From NCBI GenBank assembly GCA_002291465.1, contig CP021238.1, positions 124,001-188,000 on the forward strand: a stretch of DNA of 64,000 bases, written 5' to 3'. This stretch comes from Mycobacterium lepraemurium (GTDB lineage Bacteria > Actinomycetota > Actinomycetes > Mycobacteriales > Mycobacteriaceae). This document shows positions 48,307 to 58,682 of the stretch, one piece after another; the first letter of the stretch is position 1; every line of letters starts with the position of its first letter. Under the pieces are notes generated by a model, which worked only from the letters and a program-made list of their open reading frames with translations, did not search any database and had not been told where the DNA came from. The position numbers were made by a program, and so were the translations under genes.

Positions 48307-49167
48307 ATGCACGTCGAAATCGGACTGCCCAGCTATATCGCCCACGTGCCGGGGCGGCTGACCGTCGAGCGAGAGTGCCGGGCAGAACACCGCGGCTTTG
48401 CCGGCCTGGCCGCGATCGACCGGCTGGTGTACCCGAGCCTCGACGCGATGACCGCGCTCGCGGTGACCGCGGGCGCGACTACCGGCATCGGGTGACGTTC
48501 AACGTGCTGCTCGCTCCGTTGTACCCCGCGGTGCTGCTGACCAAGCAGGTCAGCACCCTCGCGGAGGCGTCCGGCGGCCGGCTGCGCCTGGGGTTGGGCG
48601 TCGGGAGCCGTTGCGACGACATACACCGCCGTCGGCGTCGACTATCGGCGGCGCGGGCGCATTCTCGACGAGACGGCGGCGCTGCTGCGTGCCGCGTGTA
48701 AGGCCGAGGTAGTGACCGGCGACCAGCCGCTGTGCCCGGCGCTGGTGCGGATCCCGATCCTGTTCGGTGGACGGGCGGACGCGACGATCCGCCGCGCCGT
48801 GACTGTCGGTGACGGCTGGACCGCCGGGGCGCTGCGCGATTACGCCAACCAGTCGGTGTTCGCCGAGCGGGTCCGGGCGGCATGGGCGGCGCGGGGCCGC
48901 TCCGGACGGCCGTGGCTGCAGGCCAGCGTCAACTTCGCCTTCGGCGATGACGACACCGTCGCCGCCGGACGCACGCACCTGCAGAGCTACTACGGGTTCA
49001 AACCCGACTAAGCCGCCCTCAATGTCGCCGACATGCTCACCTCGCCGCAGGAGGCGGCGCAGACCGTGCGCGCCTACGCCGACCTGGGCTTCGACGGCCT
49101 CGTGTTTCACCCCTGCGTCCCCGACACCGGTCAGGCCGACCGGCTGGCCGACGCGGTGCTCGGTTAG
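48307..49167 (+). pseudogene. Decayed luciferase-like (F420-dependent type) oxidoreductase
   Basis: Pieces of one LLM-class protein lie in different frames: MHVEIGLPSYIAHVPGRL, then VLLAPLYPAVLLTKQVSTLA, then PALVRIPILFGGRADATIRR and WLQASVNFAFGDDDTV. There are frameshifts near 48492 and 48610-48700, and a TAA at 49009-49011 where the frame expects Tyr (YGFKPDYAALN). The C-terminus AYADLGFDGLVFHPCVPD ends at 49167. At least three lesions make this a firm pseudogene. The intact family uses F420 or FMN to reduce or oxidise small molecules. It is divergent to the broken Lrp regulator, a common activator and target arrangement. Confidence 0.85.
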
Positions 49168-49622
49168 GCGCCCACCGGCACCACGAACTCCGACGTGTAG
49201 AACTCGGCCGGATTCTGCGAGTTCGGATTCGGCCGCTCGATGATCAGCCACACCCCGGTGGTGCCGGGCCGGACGGTGTCGGAAACGGTCGCCGGGCCCG
49301 CAGCCGGCCGACGACGGCCGCGGTTCTTCGATGAGGCCGACGCGAAATGCATTCCGGGCTCGGGCGCGTCCACCAAATGCACCTCGGCCACGGCCGTGGA
49401 CCCATTGACGCGGACGACGGCCGAGCCGGTGCCCAGCATCGGGCTGGGCGCCTTGGGCGCGATGCTCACCTTGCTGAAATCGCAACGGCGCAAGTAGTTG
49501 TCGAAAACGACGGTGGTGCCGCCACCCTCGGCGGCCGCGGTGGCCGGCCACGACACCGCGGCCGGGAGGATCAGCGACGTGACGGCGGCCGCGCGGGTTC
49601 CCAGGCGAATCAGCGTGTGCAT
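49164..49622 (-). CDS. Small secreted hypothetical protein
   Basis: The 152-residue protein has a clear signal peptide (residues 1-31, ending PATAAAEGG). A mature part of about 120 residues follows, with conserved-looking beta-type segments (TTVVFDNYLRRCDFSKVSI, AVAEVHLVDAPEPGMHF, GVWLIIERPNPNSQNP). Two cysteines are not present as a pair. I do not recognise a named family, although similar secreted proteins occur in mycobacteria. It follows no operon partner. The stop overlaps the stop of the opposing pseudogene by shared bases. The 144 bases before embB's end hold nothing more. Confidence 0.72.
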   Translation of the reverse strand: MHTLIRLGTRAAAVTSLILPAAVSWPATAAAEGGGTTVVFDNYLRRCDFSKVSIAPKAPSPMLGTGSAVVRVNGSTAVAEVHLVDAPEPGMHFASASSKNRGRRRPAAGPATVSDTVRPGTTGVWLIIERPNPNSQNPAEFYTSEFVVPVGA

Positions 49623-49766
49623 CGGGTCATCCTTTTCCGGGTGTGAACTGGATCATGGCGGAATTAGTATTGACCCGGAAATGGATTGCCGAAACCCATT
49701 ATCGGTAATTACCCGATCGCTAATTCGGCGCGTTATTCGACCGGTGAATAATTACGGCTAAACCAT

Positions 49767-52700
49767 TTATGGTTTTATTCGTATCGGGCCCGGCGACCAC
49801 CAACCGGTGCGGGTCGCGGTGCCCAGATTGAGTTGCGCGGGATGCGCGTCGGCGATCGTTTCGAACCGGCGCAGCGATCCCCAGTCCCGGCCCCAGTCGT
49901 GCGACAGGTACGTCGACATCACGTGCGCCCGCAGCAGCAGGTCGGTGATCCCCAGCAGGCCCCCGTTGGTGCCGTCCTCCCAGGTGTCGGTGTCCATCTT
50001 CTTGGCCGTGTAATCCGGGGTGATGCGGAACTTGGGGATCTCGGTGACCCCGTTGACGTGCAGCATCGGCTGCTGGCACGGGAAGGCCAGCCCGACCGCC
50101 CAGTCCATCAGCACCGGCTGGGTCGAGCCGACGTACTCCTGCAGCGAGCGCATCTCGGGCACCCGCGGCGGGGTCACCGCGATCCAGTCCTCCGGCGTCA
50201 GCGACAGGTCCTCGGCCACCACCCGCACGGCCACGGTGTCCGCGGGCATGTCGGAGCGGGCGAAGCGCAGGTTGCGCCAGGCCTTGGGCTGCTCGCCGTA
50301 CAGGTCGTAGGGCACCAGCCGGCCGGCGGGCACGATGTCACCGCCGGGCCCGGGCCGGCCGTACTCGAGCACCACGGTCTGCCCGTCGGTGTGGTGGTGC
50401 AGCACGCTGTTGCCGGCGATCTTGCCGGCGGCGGTCACCACCACCAGCGGGTGACCGTCATCGGGTGCGGGCAGCCGGTACCACGCCGAGGCCAACCGGC
50501 TCTGCTGTTGCGCCCCGGTGGTGTAGCTGCCGGCCAGCGGCACCCGGGCGGCGTCCAGGCCGTACGGCAGCGGCACGGTCGAGCCGTTGATGCCCGGCGC
50601 GCTCAGCTTGGTCGGCGCGTCCCAGTCGTAGTCGGTGCCGGGCTGGTTGGGGGTGATCCGAATCGCTTCAGCGACAGTGTGTTCGGGTACCCCGTTCGGG
50701 GAGAAGCCCACCGGGTGCTGGCCGCCCAGCGGGCCCAGCGGCCCGTAATCGCCGCCGAGCGGCGTCATGTAGCCGACGTTGCTGTCCGGTTCGACGAGCA
50801 CGTCGTTGGCCAGCCCGCAGCCGCCGCTGAACTCGCGCAGGTTGTCCCAGGCGTTGGAGTAGGTGGGGTACTGGCGGACGATGCCGGCCACCATCGACGC
50901 GATGAACACCAGCGCCATGAAGTCTGCCGCGAGGGGCACCGGCGCCGCCGTCAGCGCCCGGGCCAGCCGGCCCTCGCCGTGCTCCCGGGAGGCGAAGTGC
51001 AACCAGATCGCGTACAGCGCGGCCGCGACGAACATCGCGAAAAAGACTGTGCTGACCGTGATTCCGCCGATATTCGGCATGGTGCTGTTGAACGGCACCC
51101 CGTAGCTGGACACATACCACCAGCCGTTGGTGGTGGCGAAGCACAGCGCCATCATGAACAGCAGCGCGGCCAAGAACGCCATCCGGTTGCGCGACCAGCG
51201 CAGTACCGCCGGCGACACCAGCACGGTGGTCAGCGCGGCCATCGCCGCGCCCACCGCGGCGAACAGGCCGAAGTGGTGCACCCACTTGGTGGGGGTGAAC
51301 ATCAAAAAGAACATAGTGCCGAAGATGACACCCATCAGCCGCCACGCCGGCCCGCGGGCCACCCCGGGAATTCGCTTGCGCCGCAACATGATTAACACCG
51401 CGGTGAACAGACACGGCGCGGTGATCAGGAAGCCGAACCGCCGGGACAGCGAGCCGTCGACGGTGGGCAGGATCAGGTAGTAGTAGCGCAGGTTCTCGGT
51501 GTACCAGGCCTGGCTGGGTCCGATCGCGGTGCGAATCCTGGTGGCTTCCAACACCGTTGCCAGCGTCTGGTCGGCAAACACCACCGTCAGGATCACCGTG
51601 CCGGCGACCAGCATGGGCGCCACCAGCGGCCAGGTGCCCACCACCCGGTGCCGGCGGACCAGGATGCGCAGGATCGGGCGACCACCGGCGACCAACGCGG
51701 CCACCGCGATCAGCCCGGTGGGCTGCACGCCCAGCGTGAAGGCGGCCGTAATGACGGCCAGCGCGGCCGGGGTTAGCCGGCTGTAGCGCATCGAACGCTC
51801 GATCAGCACATAGGTGACCAGCGATCCCAGCGCGATGATCGGCTCGGGGCGCAGCCCGTTGTCGAACGGCATCCACGCCGTCAGCAACACCATGCCCGCC
51901 GCCCAGTTGGCCGGCCTGCTGGCGGTCACCGCCGGCCCCAGCCGGGGCAGCACCTCGCGGGACAGCAACAGCCAGCACACGATTCCGGCGAACAGGTCCG
52001 GCAACCGCATCCACAGGCTGGCGTCGCTGACATGCGTCATCAGCGCCAGCAGGTTGTAGTACCAGCCGAACGGGTCCTCGGGGCTGCCGAACCAGCGGAA
52101 GTAGTTCGACATGTAGCCGGCGCGGTCGGCCACCCGGGCCATGCCCAGGATGTAGCCGTCGTCCGACGAGTTCGCTCCGATCACGTGCCACAGCACAAAC
52201 CCGAAGATCACCGCGACGTCGGCCAGGGTGAACGTGCGCCAGTTCGCCGGAATGAGCCGGCGCATCCGGTGCCCGTCCAGCTGGTCGAGCCGCCACAGCG
52301 CGACCAGCGCGACGATGGTGGCCAGGATGGCCGTCACCATCGCCGCCAGCTTCAAAGTGGTTGGCGTGGTGGAGAATCGGGTGTCGATGGTCGCCGACAG
52401 CTTCAGGCCGGCAGGCGCGGGACCGGTCAGGTCGGTGAATACGCCGACGATCTGGGGTCGCAGGTTGGGGTCGGGGAATCCGCCGCCGAGTGGTTTGCCC
52501 GCCGGGTCGGTGAGCCCGACGAAGGTGGCGAAGGTGCCGGCGCGGGTCGAGGTGATCTCGAGGCGGGAACACCCGGCTCCGGCCACCTGATCCCGGGATG
52601 CGCTGGCGATCACCACGTTGCGGTCGGTGACGTCGACGCGCTTGCCGTTGGCGACGACGAACAACGCGTTGAGCGCGGCGTCCTTGCCCTTCTTGGGGCC

Positions 52701-52964
52701 GGTGGACAGGATCACCCCGCCCTCGGGCGGCAGGTCGCGCACCAACGAGCAGGGCACCGTCGCGGTCAGGCCCACCGGGGTGAGAGAAATCAGCGGTGCG
52801 GTAACGCTGTTCAGCTGACCGCCCTGCGGCCAGTTCAGCGTCGCGGTGGTCTGCACGACGGGCAGCAGCGGGGTGGCGACCGACAGCACGAACCCGATCA
52901 GCCCGGCGGTGGTCGCCACCCAGCGCGTCACCCGCACGTCGCCGCCGACGGTCGAAACGCTCAT
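49767..52964 (-). CDS. embB: Arabinosyltransferase EmbB
   Basis: The 1065-residue GT-C enzyme makes the branched alpha-1,3/alpha-1,5 arabinan of arabinogalactan with EmbA, using DPA. It has about 15 membrane helices, the acidic GT-C motif [16 protein letters not shown] with catalytic Asp268 (Asp299 in M. tuberculosis) and a C-terminal carbohydrate-binding domain. Residue 275, equivalent to Met306 of M. tuberculosis, is Met, the ethambutol-susceptible form. The start [15 protein letters not shown] overlaps the embA stop (ATGA); the open frame extends further but that part is out of family. Length is typical for the M. avium complex. Confidence 0.96.
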   Translation of the reverse strand: MSVSTVGGDVRVTRWVATTAGLIGFVLSVATPLLPVVQTTATLNWPQGGQLNSVTAPLISLTPVGLTATVPCSLVRDLPPEGGVILSTGPKKGKDAALNALFVVANGKRVDVTDRNVVIASASRDQVAGAGCSRLEITSTRAGTFATFVGLTDPAGKPLGGGFPDPNLRPQIVGVFTDLTGPAPAGLKLSATIDTRFSTTPTTLKLAAMVTAILATIVALVALWRLDQLDGHRMRRLIPANWRTFTLADVAVIFGFVLWHVIGANSSDDGYILGMARVADRAGYMSNYFRWFGSPEDPFGWYYNLLALMTHVSDASLWMRLPDLFAGIVCWLLLSREVLPRLGPAVTASRPANWAAGMVLLTAWMPFDNGLRPEPIIALGSLVTYVLIERSMRYSRLTPAALAVITAAFTLGVQPTGLIAVAALVAGGRPILRILVRRHRVVGTWPLVAPMLVAGTVILTVVFADQTLATVLEATRIRTAIGPSQAWYTENLRYYYLILPTVDGSLSRRFGFLITAPCLFTAVLIMLRRKRIPGVARGPAWRLMGVIFGTMFFLMFTPTKWVHHFGLFAAVGAAMAALTTVLVSPAVLRWSRNRMAFLAALLFMMALCFATTNGWWYVSSYGVPFNSTMPNIGGITVSTVFFAMFVAAALYAIWLHFASREHGEGRLARALTAAPVPLAADFMALVFIASMVAGIVRQYPTYSNAWDNLREFSGGCGLANDVLVEPDSNVGYMTPLGGDYGPLGPLGGQHPVGFSPNGVPEHTVAEAIRITPNQPGTDYDWDAPTKLSAPGINGSTVPLPYGLDAARVPLAGSYTTGAQQQSRLASAWYRLPAPDDGHPLVVVTAAGKIAGNSVLHHHTDGQTVVLEYGRPGPGGDIVPAGRLVPYDLYGEQPKAWRNLRFARSDMPADTVAVRVVAEDLSLTPEDWIAVTPPRVPEMRSLQEYVGSTQPVLMDWAVGLAFPCQQPMLHVNGVTEIPKFRITPDYTAKKMDTDTWEDGTNGGLLGITDLLLRAHVMSTYLSHDWGRDWGSLRRFETIADAHPAQLNLGTATRTGWWSPGPIRIKP

Positions 52965-55900
52965 GGGAGTGCCCGAATCGGTCCCTGCCGGCTCCAGCCG
53001 TGCACTGTCATCACACCCTGTTTGATAGCGGCGTCCGGCGCCTGATCGGCCGGCACCAACCGGAAGTACTGCTCCACCGATCCCCAGTCGCGATACCAGT
53101 CGCCGCGCAGATAGGTCGGGATGGTCGAGGTGCGCAGCAGCGCCTGCAGGAACAGGAACGGCCCGCCGGCTTCGCTGGACTGCCACAGATTCGACGACGC
53201 CGCGGTCTGCTTGCGGTCCGGCAGGATGCGGTAGGCCGGAAGTTCAGCCACGCCAAGGTGTTCGGAGAAGGGCCGCTGGCACGGGAAGTTCGCCGCGGTC
53301 GCGATGTCCATCATCACCGGCGTCTGCGAGCCGATCAGCTGCTGCAGGGTTTCGGTCACCGGCACCCGCGGCGGGGTGAACGCGAACCACTGCTCGGAAC
53401 TCAAGTTCGGGTCGTAGGCGACGATGCGTGCCACGTTGGCCTCCGGCGGCGCCCAGGCCAGCGGGAAGCGCAAGTTGCGCCACGCCGGCTGCGGACCGAT
53501 GTCGATCGGCTGCACCTCGGCCAGCGGCACCGCGCTGCCGTCCGGGCGGGCGACGCCCCACTGCAGTTTCAGCGACTGGCCGTAGGTGAACGTGCCGTCC
53601 TCCTTGTAGGACCAGATCGCGCCGGCCGCCGACACCACCACCAGCGGGCGGTCCGGCGTGCGGGGCGGCAGCTGGTACCAGGCCGAGGTGGCCGTGGCGG
53701 CCAGCGAGTTCTCGCCGTAGCTGCCCATCACCGGGGTGCGGGCGGGGTCGAGGCCGAACGGCAGCGCCCCGTGCGAGCCGTTGACGCCCACCGGCCCCTT
53801 GCCGCCGGCGGTGCCCGCCGAGTCGCTGTAGGCGACGTTGGGTTTGTTGGGGGAGGCGTCCGAGTTGACCAGCCCGGGCTTGGTCACCACGGGGTCGGAC
53901 TGCAGGTCGTCGCCCACGCCGTCGGGTTTGAAGCCGACCGGGTTGACCCCGCCGAGCGGCCCGTCCGGCCCGAACGTCTGGCCCGGCAGCGGTTGCAGCA
54001 TGCCGGCGTTGGCGTCCGGCTCGGCCAGCACGTCGTCGGCCATCGCGCAGCTGGTCGGCGACAGCCCCGACGCGATGGCGGCCAGGTTGGCCTTGCCGGT
54101 GGTGTACAGCGGGTAGCGGAACACCGCGCCCTTGGTCAGCGAGGCGACCTCGCCGACCACCATGATGGTCGCGACCACCAGCAGCGGGGTGGACGCTAGC
54201 ACGCGGTTGCGCCGGCTGTCCTTGACCTCGGTGTGGCCCGCGTAGTCCATACGGAAGTGCTGCCAGGCCGCCAACAGCCCGGTGATGATGGACAGCGTCA
54301 GGAACATCGACGTCACCGGGTGGCTGGCGATGACCGGCTGGATGTCGTACCACGGCACCCCGTAGTTGCCGACGTAGAACCAGCCGTTGATCCCGGAGGT
54401 GGCCCAGGCCAGCACGAACAGCAACGCCGTCACGTAGAGCGTGAGATTGCGGCGGTTGTGCAGGCCGATCCGCGAGCAGGCGAACGCGGTCAGCGCGCCC
54501 AGCGCCCCGGCCAGCCCGGCGAACGCGCCGAACTGGACCGCCCACTTGGTCGGCGTGAACGTCAACAGCAGCAGGCCGACGGCGGTGGTGCCGATCAGCC
54601 GCCAGGCCGGGCCGCTGGCCACCCCGGGGACATGGCCGCGGCGCAGCAGGATGACCAGCATGCCGAACAGGCACAACAGCATCACCAGCACGGCGAAGCG
54701 CCGCGCCATCGACCCGTCGGGGTTGGATTCGACCGTCAGGAAATAGTAGCGCAACCAATCCTGGTACCAGGCGATCGTCGGGCCGACCTTGTATTTGATC
54801 CGGGCCGACTCCAGCACCGTGGCCACGGTCTGGCTGCGGAACACCACCACCAGGATTAGCGACAGCGCCGCCGCCAGCACCGCCAGCGGCGCCAGCAGAC
54901 CGTCGCTGGCCCGGCGCCGCCGGATGGTCTGGGCGACGGCCCGGGCGCCGGTGAGCAGCGCGGCGACGGCGATGAGGCCCTGCGGCGCCAGGGTGGCGGT
55001 CAGCAACGCCACCACGACGGCCACCGCCGCCGGCGCCAGCCGCTGCAGCGCGATGGCCCGTTCCACCAGCACCCCGGTGACCAGCACGCCCAGCGCGATC
55101 AGCGGTTCGGGCCGCAGCCCGTTGTTGAACGGCAGCCAGGCCGCGACGAACACCGCGCCCGCGGTGAAGACCGCCACCCGGTTGGCCGCCAGCCTGCCCC
55201 GGCCCGGGCCCAGCCGGCGCAGCACCCAGTGGCTGATGATCAGCCAGCAGCCGATCCCGGCCAGCGTCGCGGGCAGCCGCATCCACACGCCGGCCGTGCT
55301 CACCGAGGCCAGCCGGGACAGCAGGCCCAGATACCAGTCGAAGGGCGCGTCGGTGGTGCCGAAATAGCGGTAGTAGTCGACGAGGTAGCCGGCCTTCGGC
55401 GCGACCCGGGCGATGGTCAGGTTATAGCCGTCGTCCGACGAGGTCGCCCCGACGACGTGCCACAGCAGCAGGGTGGCGAGCACCGCGGCGTCGGCTATCC
55501 AGGTCACGAGCCCGACCCTGCGCCAGTTGGTCAAATGGGTGCCGGGGCGGTACCGGGACAGCCACGCGATCGGGGAGCGCCAGTTGATCAGGGTGCCGCC
55601 GCGGTTGCGCCGGTCCAGCACCGCCAGCGCGACGATGGCGGTCAGCACCGCCATCGTGCCCAGCACCATCACGATCTGTTTGAGGACCGTCGGCGCGGTG
55701 ATGAATCGGGTGTCGATGTCGACGCGGGCCGACAGCCCCGGCCCGGCGGGCACCTTGAGGTCGGTGAAGATCCCGCCGACCTGGGGCTTCTTCTCGGCGG
55801 GCAGGGTTCCCGCGGCGCCGGGGATGCCGACGAACTCGGCACCGGCCGCGCCGGCGTCGGCCCAGGCGTGCAGCACGCTGCAGGCACCGGCGGCGACGGC

Positions 55901-56284
55901 CGGGCGCTGCGCCACCGCCGCGACGGTGTCCCGGAAGGCGACGACAACCACGTCCTTGTTGGCCCGCACGAACAGCCCGTTCTTGCCGGCGTCCATGCCG
56001 CCGGGCGGCAGCGTGGAGACCACCAGGCCGCCGTCGGCGGGCAGGGTGGCGACGGCCGGGCAGGGGATGGAGATGTCCAGCGCGCGGGGCGCCCCCGACA
56101 CCAGGGGCGCGGTGATCTGGCTGACGTGTCCGTCGACCGTGCCCTGCGGCCACAGCACGGTGGCCGTGGTCTGGCGCACCGGGAGCAGCGAGACGGCCAG
56201 GCACAGCAGCAGGCCGGCGATGCCCGCGACGGCGGCCACCGACCGGGGGATCCGCTGCGATCGCTGTTTACCGTCGTGGGGCAC
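52961..56284 (-). CDS. embA: Arabinosyltransferase EmbA
   Basis: The 1107-residue partner of EmbB starts [21 protein letters not shown] and carries the GT-C motif [19 protein letters not shown] and about 15 membrane helices. The C-terminal domain ([34 protein letters not shown]) is complete. It is translationally coupled to embB. Upstream is a 173-base region shared with the divergent embR. In M. tuberculosis embC lies directly upstream of embA; here about 2.4 kb containing embR and two other genes separates them. That is a MAC arrangement. Confidence 0.96.
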   Translation of the reverse strand: MPHDGKQRSQRIPRSVAAVAGIAGLLLCLAVSLLPVRQTTATVLWPQGTVDGHVSQITAPLVSGAPRALDISIPCPAVATLPADGGLVVSTLPPGGMDAGKNGLFVRANKDVVVVAFRDTVAAVAQRPAVAAGACSVLHAWADAGAAGAEFVGIPGAAGTLPAEKKPQVGGIFTDLKVPAGPGLSARVDIDTRFITAPTVLKQIVMVLGTMAVLTAIVALAVLDRRNRGGTLINWRSPIAWLSRYRPGTHLTNWRRVGLVTWIADAAVLATLLLWHVVGATSSDDGYNLTIARVAPKAGYLVDYYRYFGTTDAPFDWYLGLLSRLASVSTAGVWMRLPATLAGIGCWLIISHWVLRRLGPGRGRLAANRVAVFTAGAVFVAAWLPFNNGLRPEPLIALGVLVTGVLVERAIALQRLAPAAVAVVVALLTATLAPQGLIAVAALLTGARAVAQTIRRRRASDGLLAPLAVLAAALSLILVVVFRSQTVATVLESARIKYKVGPTIAWYQDWLRYYFLTVESNPDGSMARRFAVLVMLLCLFGMLVILLRRGHVPGVASGPAWRLIGTTAVGLLLLTFTPTKWAVQFGAFAGLAGALGALTAFACSRIGLHNRRNLTLYVTALLFVLAWATSGINGWFYVGNYGVPWYDIQPVIASHPVTSMFLTLSIITGLLAAWQHFRMDYAGHTEVKDSRRNRVLASTPLLVVATIMVVGEVASLTKGAVFRYPLYTTGKANLAAIASGLSPTSCAMADDVLAEPDANAGMLQPLPGQTFGPDGPLGGVNPVGFKPDGVGDDLQSDPVVTKPGLVNSDASPNKPNVAYSDSAGTAGGKGPVGVNGSHGALPFGLDPARTPVMGSYGENSLAATATSAWYQLPPRTPDRPLVVVSAAGAIWSYKEDGTFTYGQSLKLQWGVARPDGSAVPLAEVQPIDIGPQPAWRNLRFPLAWAPPEANVARIVAYDPNLSSEQWFAFTPPRVPVTETLQQLIGSQTPVMMDIATAANFPCQRPFSEHLGVAELPAYRILPDRKQTAASSNLWQSSEAGGPFLFLQALLRTSTIPTYLRGDWYRDWGSVEQYFRLVPADQAPDAAIKQGVMTVHGWSRQGPIRALP

Positions 56285-56457
56285 GAGGCTCGATCGTAAG
56301 CGACGCGACTTTGTCCGCCCGGGATGCGGAGCTGCGCGGGGGCGATCTCCGCCACGCGCCGGCGCGAACCCGGGGGTGATTCACAGCGAACATCCGCCCG
56401 CCAATTCAGCATTCGCCGCGTGCGGTCAAAATGGGGTGCTGAGGAGGCTGACAGCGT

Positions 56458-57611
56458 GTGGCGAACGCAGGTCTGGGGTTCGGCGTCCTGGGTCCGTTGT
56501 CGGTGACCGCCGGCGGCGCCCAGCTGCCGTTGGGTGCGCCCAAACAGCGGGCGGTGCTGGCCATGCTGCTGATCCACCGCAACCGGCCGGTGTCCGTCGA
56601 CGCGTTGATCGACGGGGTGTGGGGCGCGGCGCCGGTGCCGGCGGCGCGCACCAGCATCCAGTCGTATGTGTCCACCCTGCGCCGGCTGCTGCGCAGCGCG
56701 TTGCCCAACCCCAACGGGGTGCTGGCCAGCGTCCCGCCCGGCTACCAGCTCAACGTCGCCGACTCGGACTGCGACCTGGGACGCTTCCGCGGGCACAAGA
56801 CCGCGGGGGTGCAGGTCGCCAGCCGGGGGCGCTTCGAGGAGGCCAGCGGCCACCTGGCGGTGGCGCCGCGCGAATGGCGCGGACCGGTGCTCGACGACCT
56901 GCACAACTTCGCGTTCGTCGACGCGTTCGCCAACCTGTTGCTCGAGGAGCGCGTCGCGGCGCACACCGCCCGCGCCGAGGCCGAGATCGCCTGCGGGCAC
57001 GCCGATGGCGTGATCGGGGAGCTCGAGGCGCTGGTCGCCCAGCATCCCTACCGCGAACCGCTGTGGGCGCAACTGACCACCGCCTACTACGTCACCGAAC
57101 GTCAATCCGATGCGCTCGGCGCCTACCGGCGGCTCAAGACCGCGCCGGCCGAGGGGCTGGGCATCGACCCGGGGCCCACGGTCAAGGCGCTGCAGCAGCG
57201 CATCCTGCGCCAGGAGCCGCTCGGGCCCGGGCAGCCCGGAAGGCCGCCAGGCGGGCGATGCTGAGCACCCACAAGCAGAGCACCGTGCGGTCCGAGTCGG
57301 CGGCGGCGGTGGTCGACAATCCCGTCGTCGCCCGGTTGCGGGACAAGGCCGGGCGCCACTATCAGCTCAACGGGGTGACCACCCGGATCGGCCGGCTCGA
57401 CGACAACGAGATCGTGCTGGACGACACCGAGGTCAGCCGCCACCACGCCGTCATCATCGACACCGGAACGGATTTCCTGATCACCGACATGAAATCGACC
57501 AACGGCGTCCAGGTGCGCGGCCGGCAGGTGCAGCGCAGCACCACGCTGGCCGACGGCGACCACATCCGCGTCGGCAACTCCGAGTTCGTCTTCGAAATCC
57601 GGCCCGCCTGA
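56458..57611 (+). pseudogene. embR: EmbR regulator split by a frameshift
   Basis: GTG 56458 follows AGGAGG. The first part (ANAGLGFGVLGPLSVTAGG) is the OmpR-type winged helix, followed by the bacterial transcriptional activation domain (EWRGPVLDDLHNFAFVDAF, HPYREPLWAQLTTAYY, GIDPGPTVKALQQRIL). Near 57235 one base is missing. The frame ends at 57264, while the C-terminal FHA domain (RIGRLDDNEIVLDDTEVSRHH, STNGVQVRGRQVQ) reads in the next frame to 57611. Intact EmbR (about 388 residues) activates embCAB when phosphorylated by PknH, through the FHA domain. Here the two halves could at best be separate proteins. It is divergent to embA. Confidence 0.82.
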
Positions 57612-57614
57612 ACG

Positions 57615-58229
57615 CTATTGGCCGAGCCGGGTGGCCAGCGTGGCGCACCCAGGCTCGTCCAGATCTGCCAGCGCGGCCGGGTGCCCCGACATCGCCATCA
57701 GCAGCGCCTCGCCGGGCCCGCTCACCTGCGGCCCGTCGCCGTGCGTCCAGTCGATGTCGGTGGCGCGCAGTCGCAGGCCCCAGATCCGTCGCCCCGCACC
57801 GAGCCTGGGATTGCCGGGCACCAGCGACAGCACCCGCTGCAGCCGGTCCGGCGGCACCACCCGCGGCCGGCCCAGCGCGCGGCGGATGTCCTGGTGATGA
57901 ATCATCCCGTCGACCAGTGCGATCATTCCGTCGAAACCTGCTGTCAATCCCCGCGGTTCGAGGTGCTCGCGCAGGAACTCCAGCAGCTGTTGCGGCGTCA
58001 GGTCCGTGAACTCGTCGACGCCCACCTGGTTGGTCCGCACCACCCAGCCCTTGGCGAAGCGTTTCAGCAACCCGAAAGCCCCCAGCTCTTCATAGCTGAT
58101 CACGTGGGCGACAACGTCTTTCACGCTCCACCGGCTGGGCGACTCCCAATCCCGCGGCCCCAGGGTGGCCAGGAGTTCGGCGAGGTCGGCCCGTTCGGCG
58201 CGGGCTATCGCCATCAGCTCGGAGGTCAT
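57615..58229 (-). CDS. Mycothiol-dependent maleylpyruvate-isomerase-like protein
   Basis: The 204-residue protein is a DinB-fold member of the mycothiol-dependent maleylpyruvate isomerase/TIGR03083 family. WSVKDVVAHVISYEELG provides the first metal-binding His and DGMIHHQDIRRALGRP the others. ATG 58229 (MTSELMAIARAERADL) is preferred to a longer start. Substrate is unknown; such enzymes act in thiol-linked detoxification. The stop lies 3 bases from the end of the FHA part of embR, convergent. It is part of the MAC-specific insert between embC and embA. Confidence 0.83.
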   Translation of the reverse strand: MTSELMAIARAERADLAELLATLGPRDWESPSRWSVKDVVAHVISYEELGAFGLLKRFAKGWVVRTNQVGVDEFTDLTPQQLLEFLREHLEPRGLTAGFDGMIALVDGMIHHQDIRRALGRPRVVPPDRLQRVLSLVPGNPRLGAGRRIWGLRLRATDIDWTHGDGPQVSGPGEALLMAMSGHPAALADLDEPGCATLATRLGQ

Positions 58230-58411
58230 CGCGGTTGGCCGGTGCTCACAAACACCAAACCTAGCCCGACGGCCGCCCGTCCTCAAGGGCGCTAGCGGGG
58301 ACGCAAGGATTTCCCAAGAATCTCTCGACCGTCCGGCAAGCCGGCCGTCGCAGCCTGGTGTTGCCGGTCAGCGCGACCGGCCCTAGAGAAATACGGCAGA
58401 TAGGAATCACC

Positions 58412-58624
58412 ATGAAGGAGAAGGTCTCCAAGCTCCGTATCGCCGCGGGTGTCGGGTTGGGCGCCATCGGCTTGTCCATCGCCGGCTCGCTGATGCCGGC
58501 CGTCGCCTCGGCGAGCCCGTACGTCCCGCACAGCGGACCGCTGCACCCGGTGCGTCGCTACGCCGCCAACTTCTTGAACCCGGGCTGGGCGCTCACCCAC
58601 CCGCTGCGCGCCTCGGTTCCGTGA
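58412..58624 (+). CDS. Small secreted peptide between embR and embC
   Basis: The 70-residue ORF begins MKEKVSKLRIAAGVGLG and has a textbook signal peptide to about residue 34 (SLMPAVASA). The predicted mature peptide of about 36 residues (SPYVPHSGPLHPVRRYAAN then FLNPGWALTHPLRASVP) is rich in Pro, His and aromatic residues and lacks cysteine. GATAGGAA lies upstream as a weak ribosome site. It is convergent with embC, 58 bases away. No family is recognised. The strong signal sequence supports it as a real gene. Confidence 0.7.
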   Translation: MKEKVSKLRIAAGVGLGAIGLSIAGSLMPAVASASPYVPHSGPLHPVRRYAANFLNPGWALTHPLRASVP

Positions 58625-58682
58625 TCTGAAATCGCTGACGCTGCCCCGTTTTTGGCTGTCGCCGGGGGCGGGGCAGCGTTCG

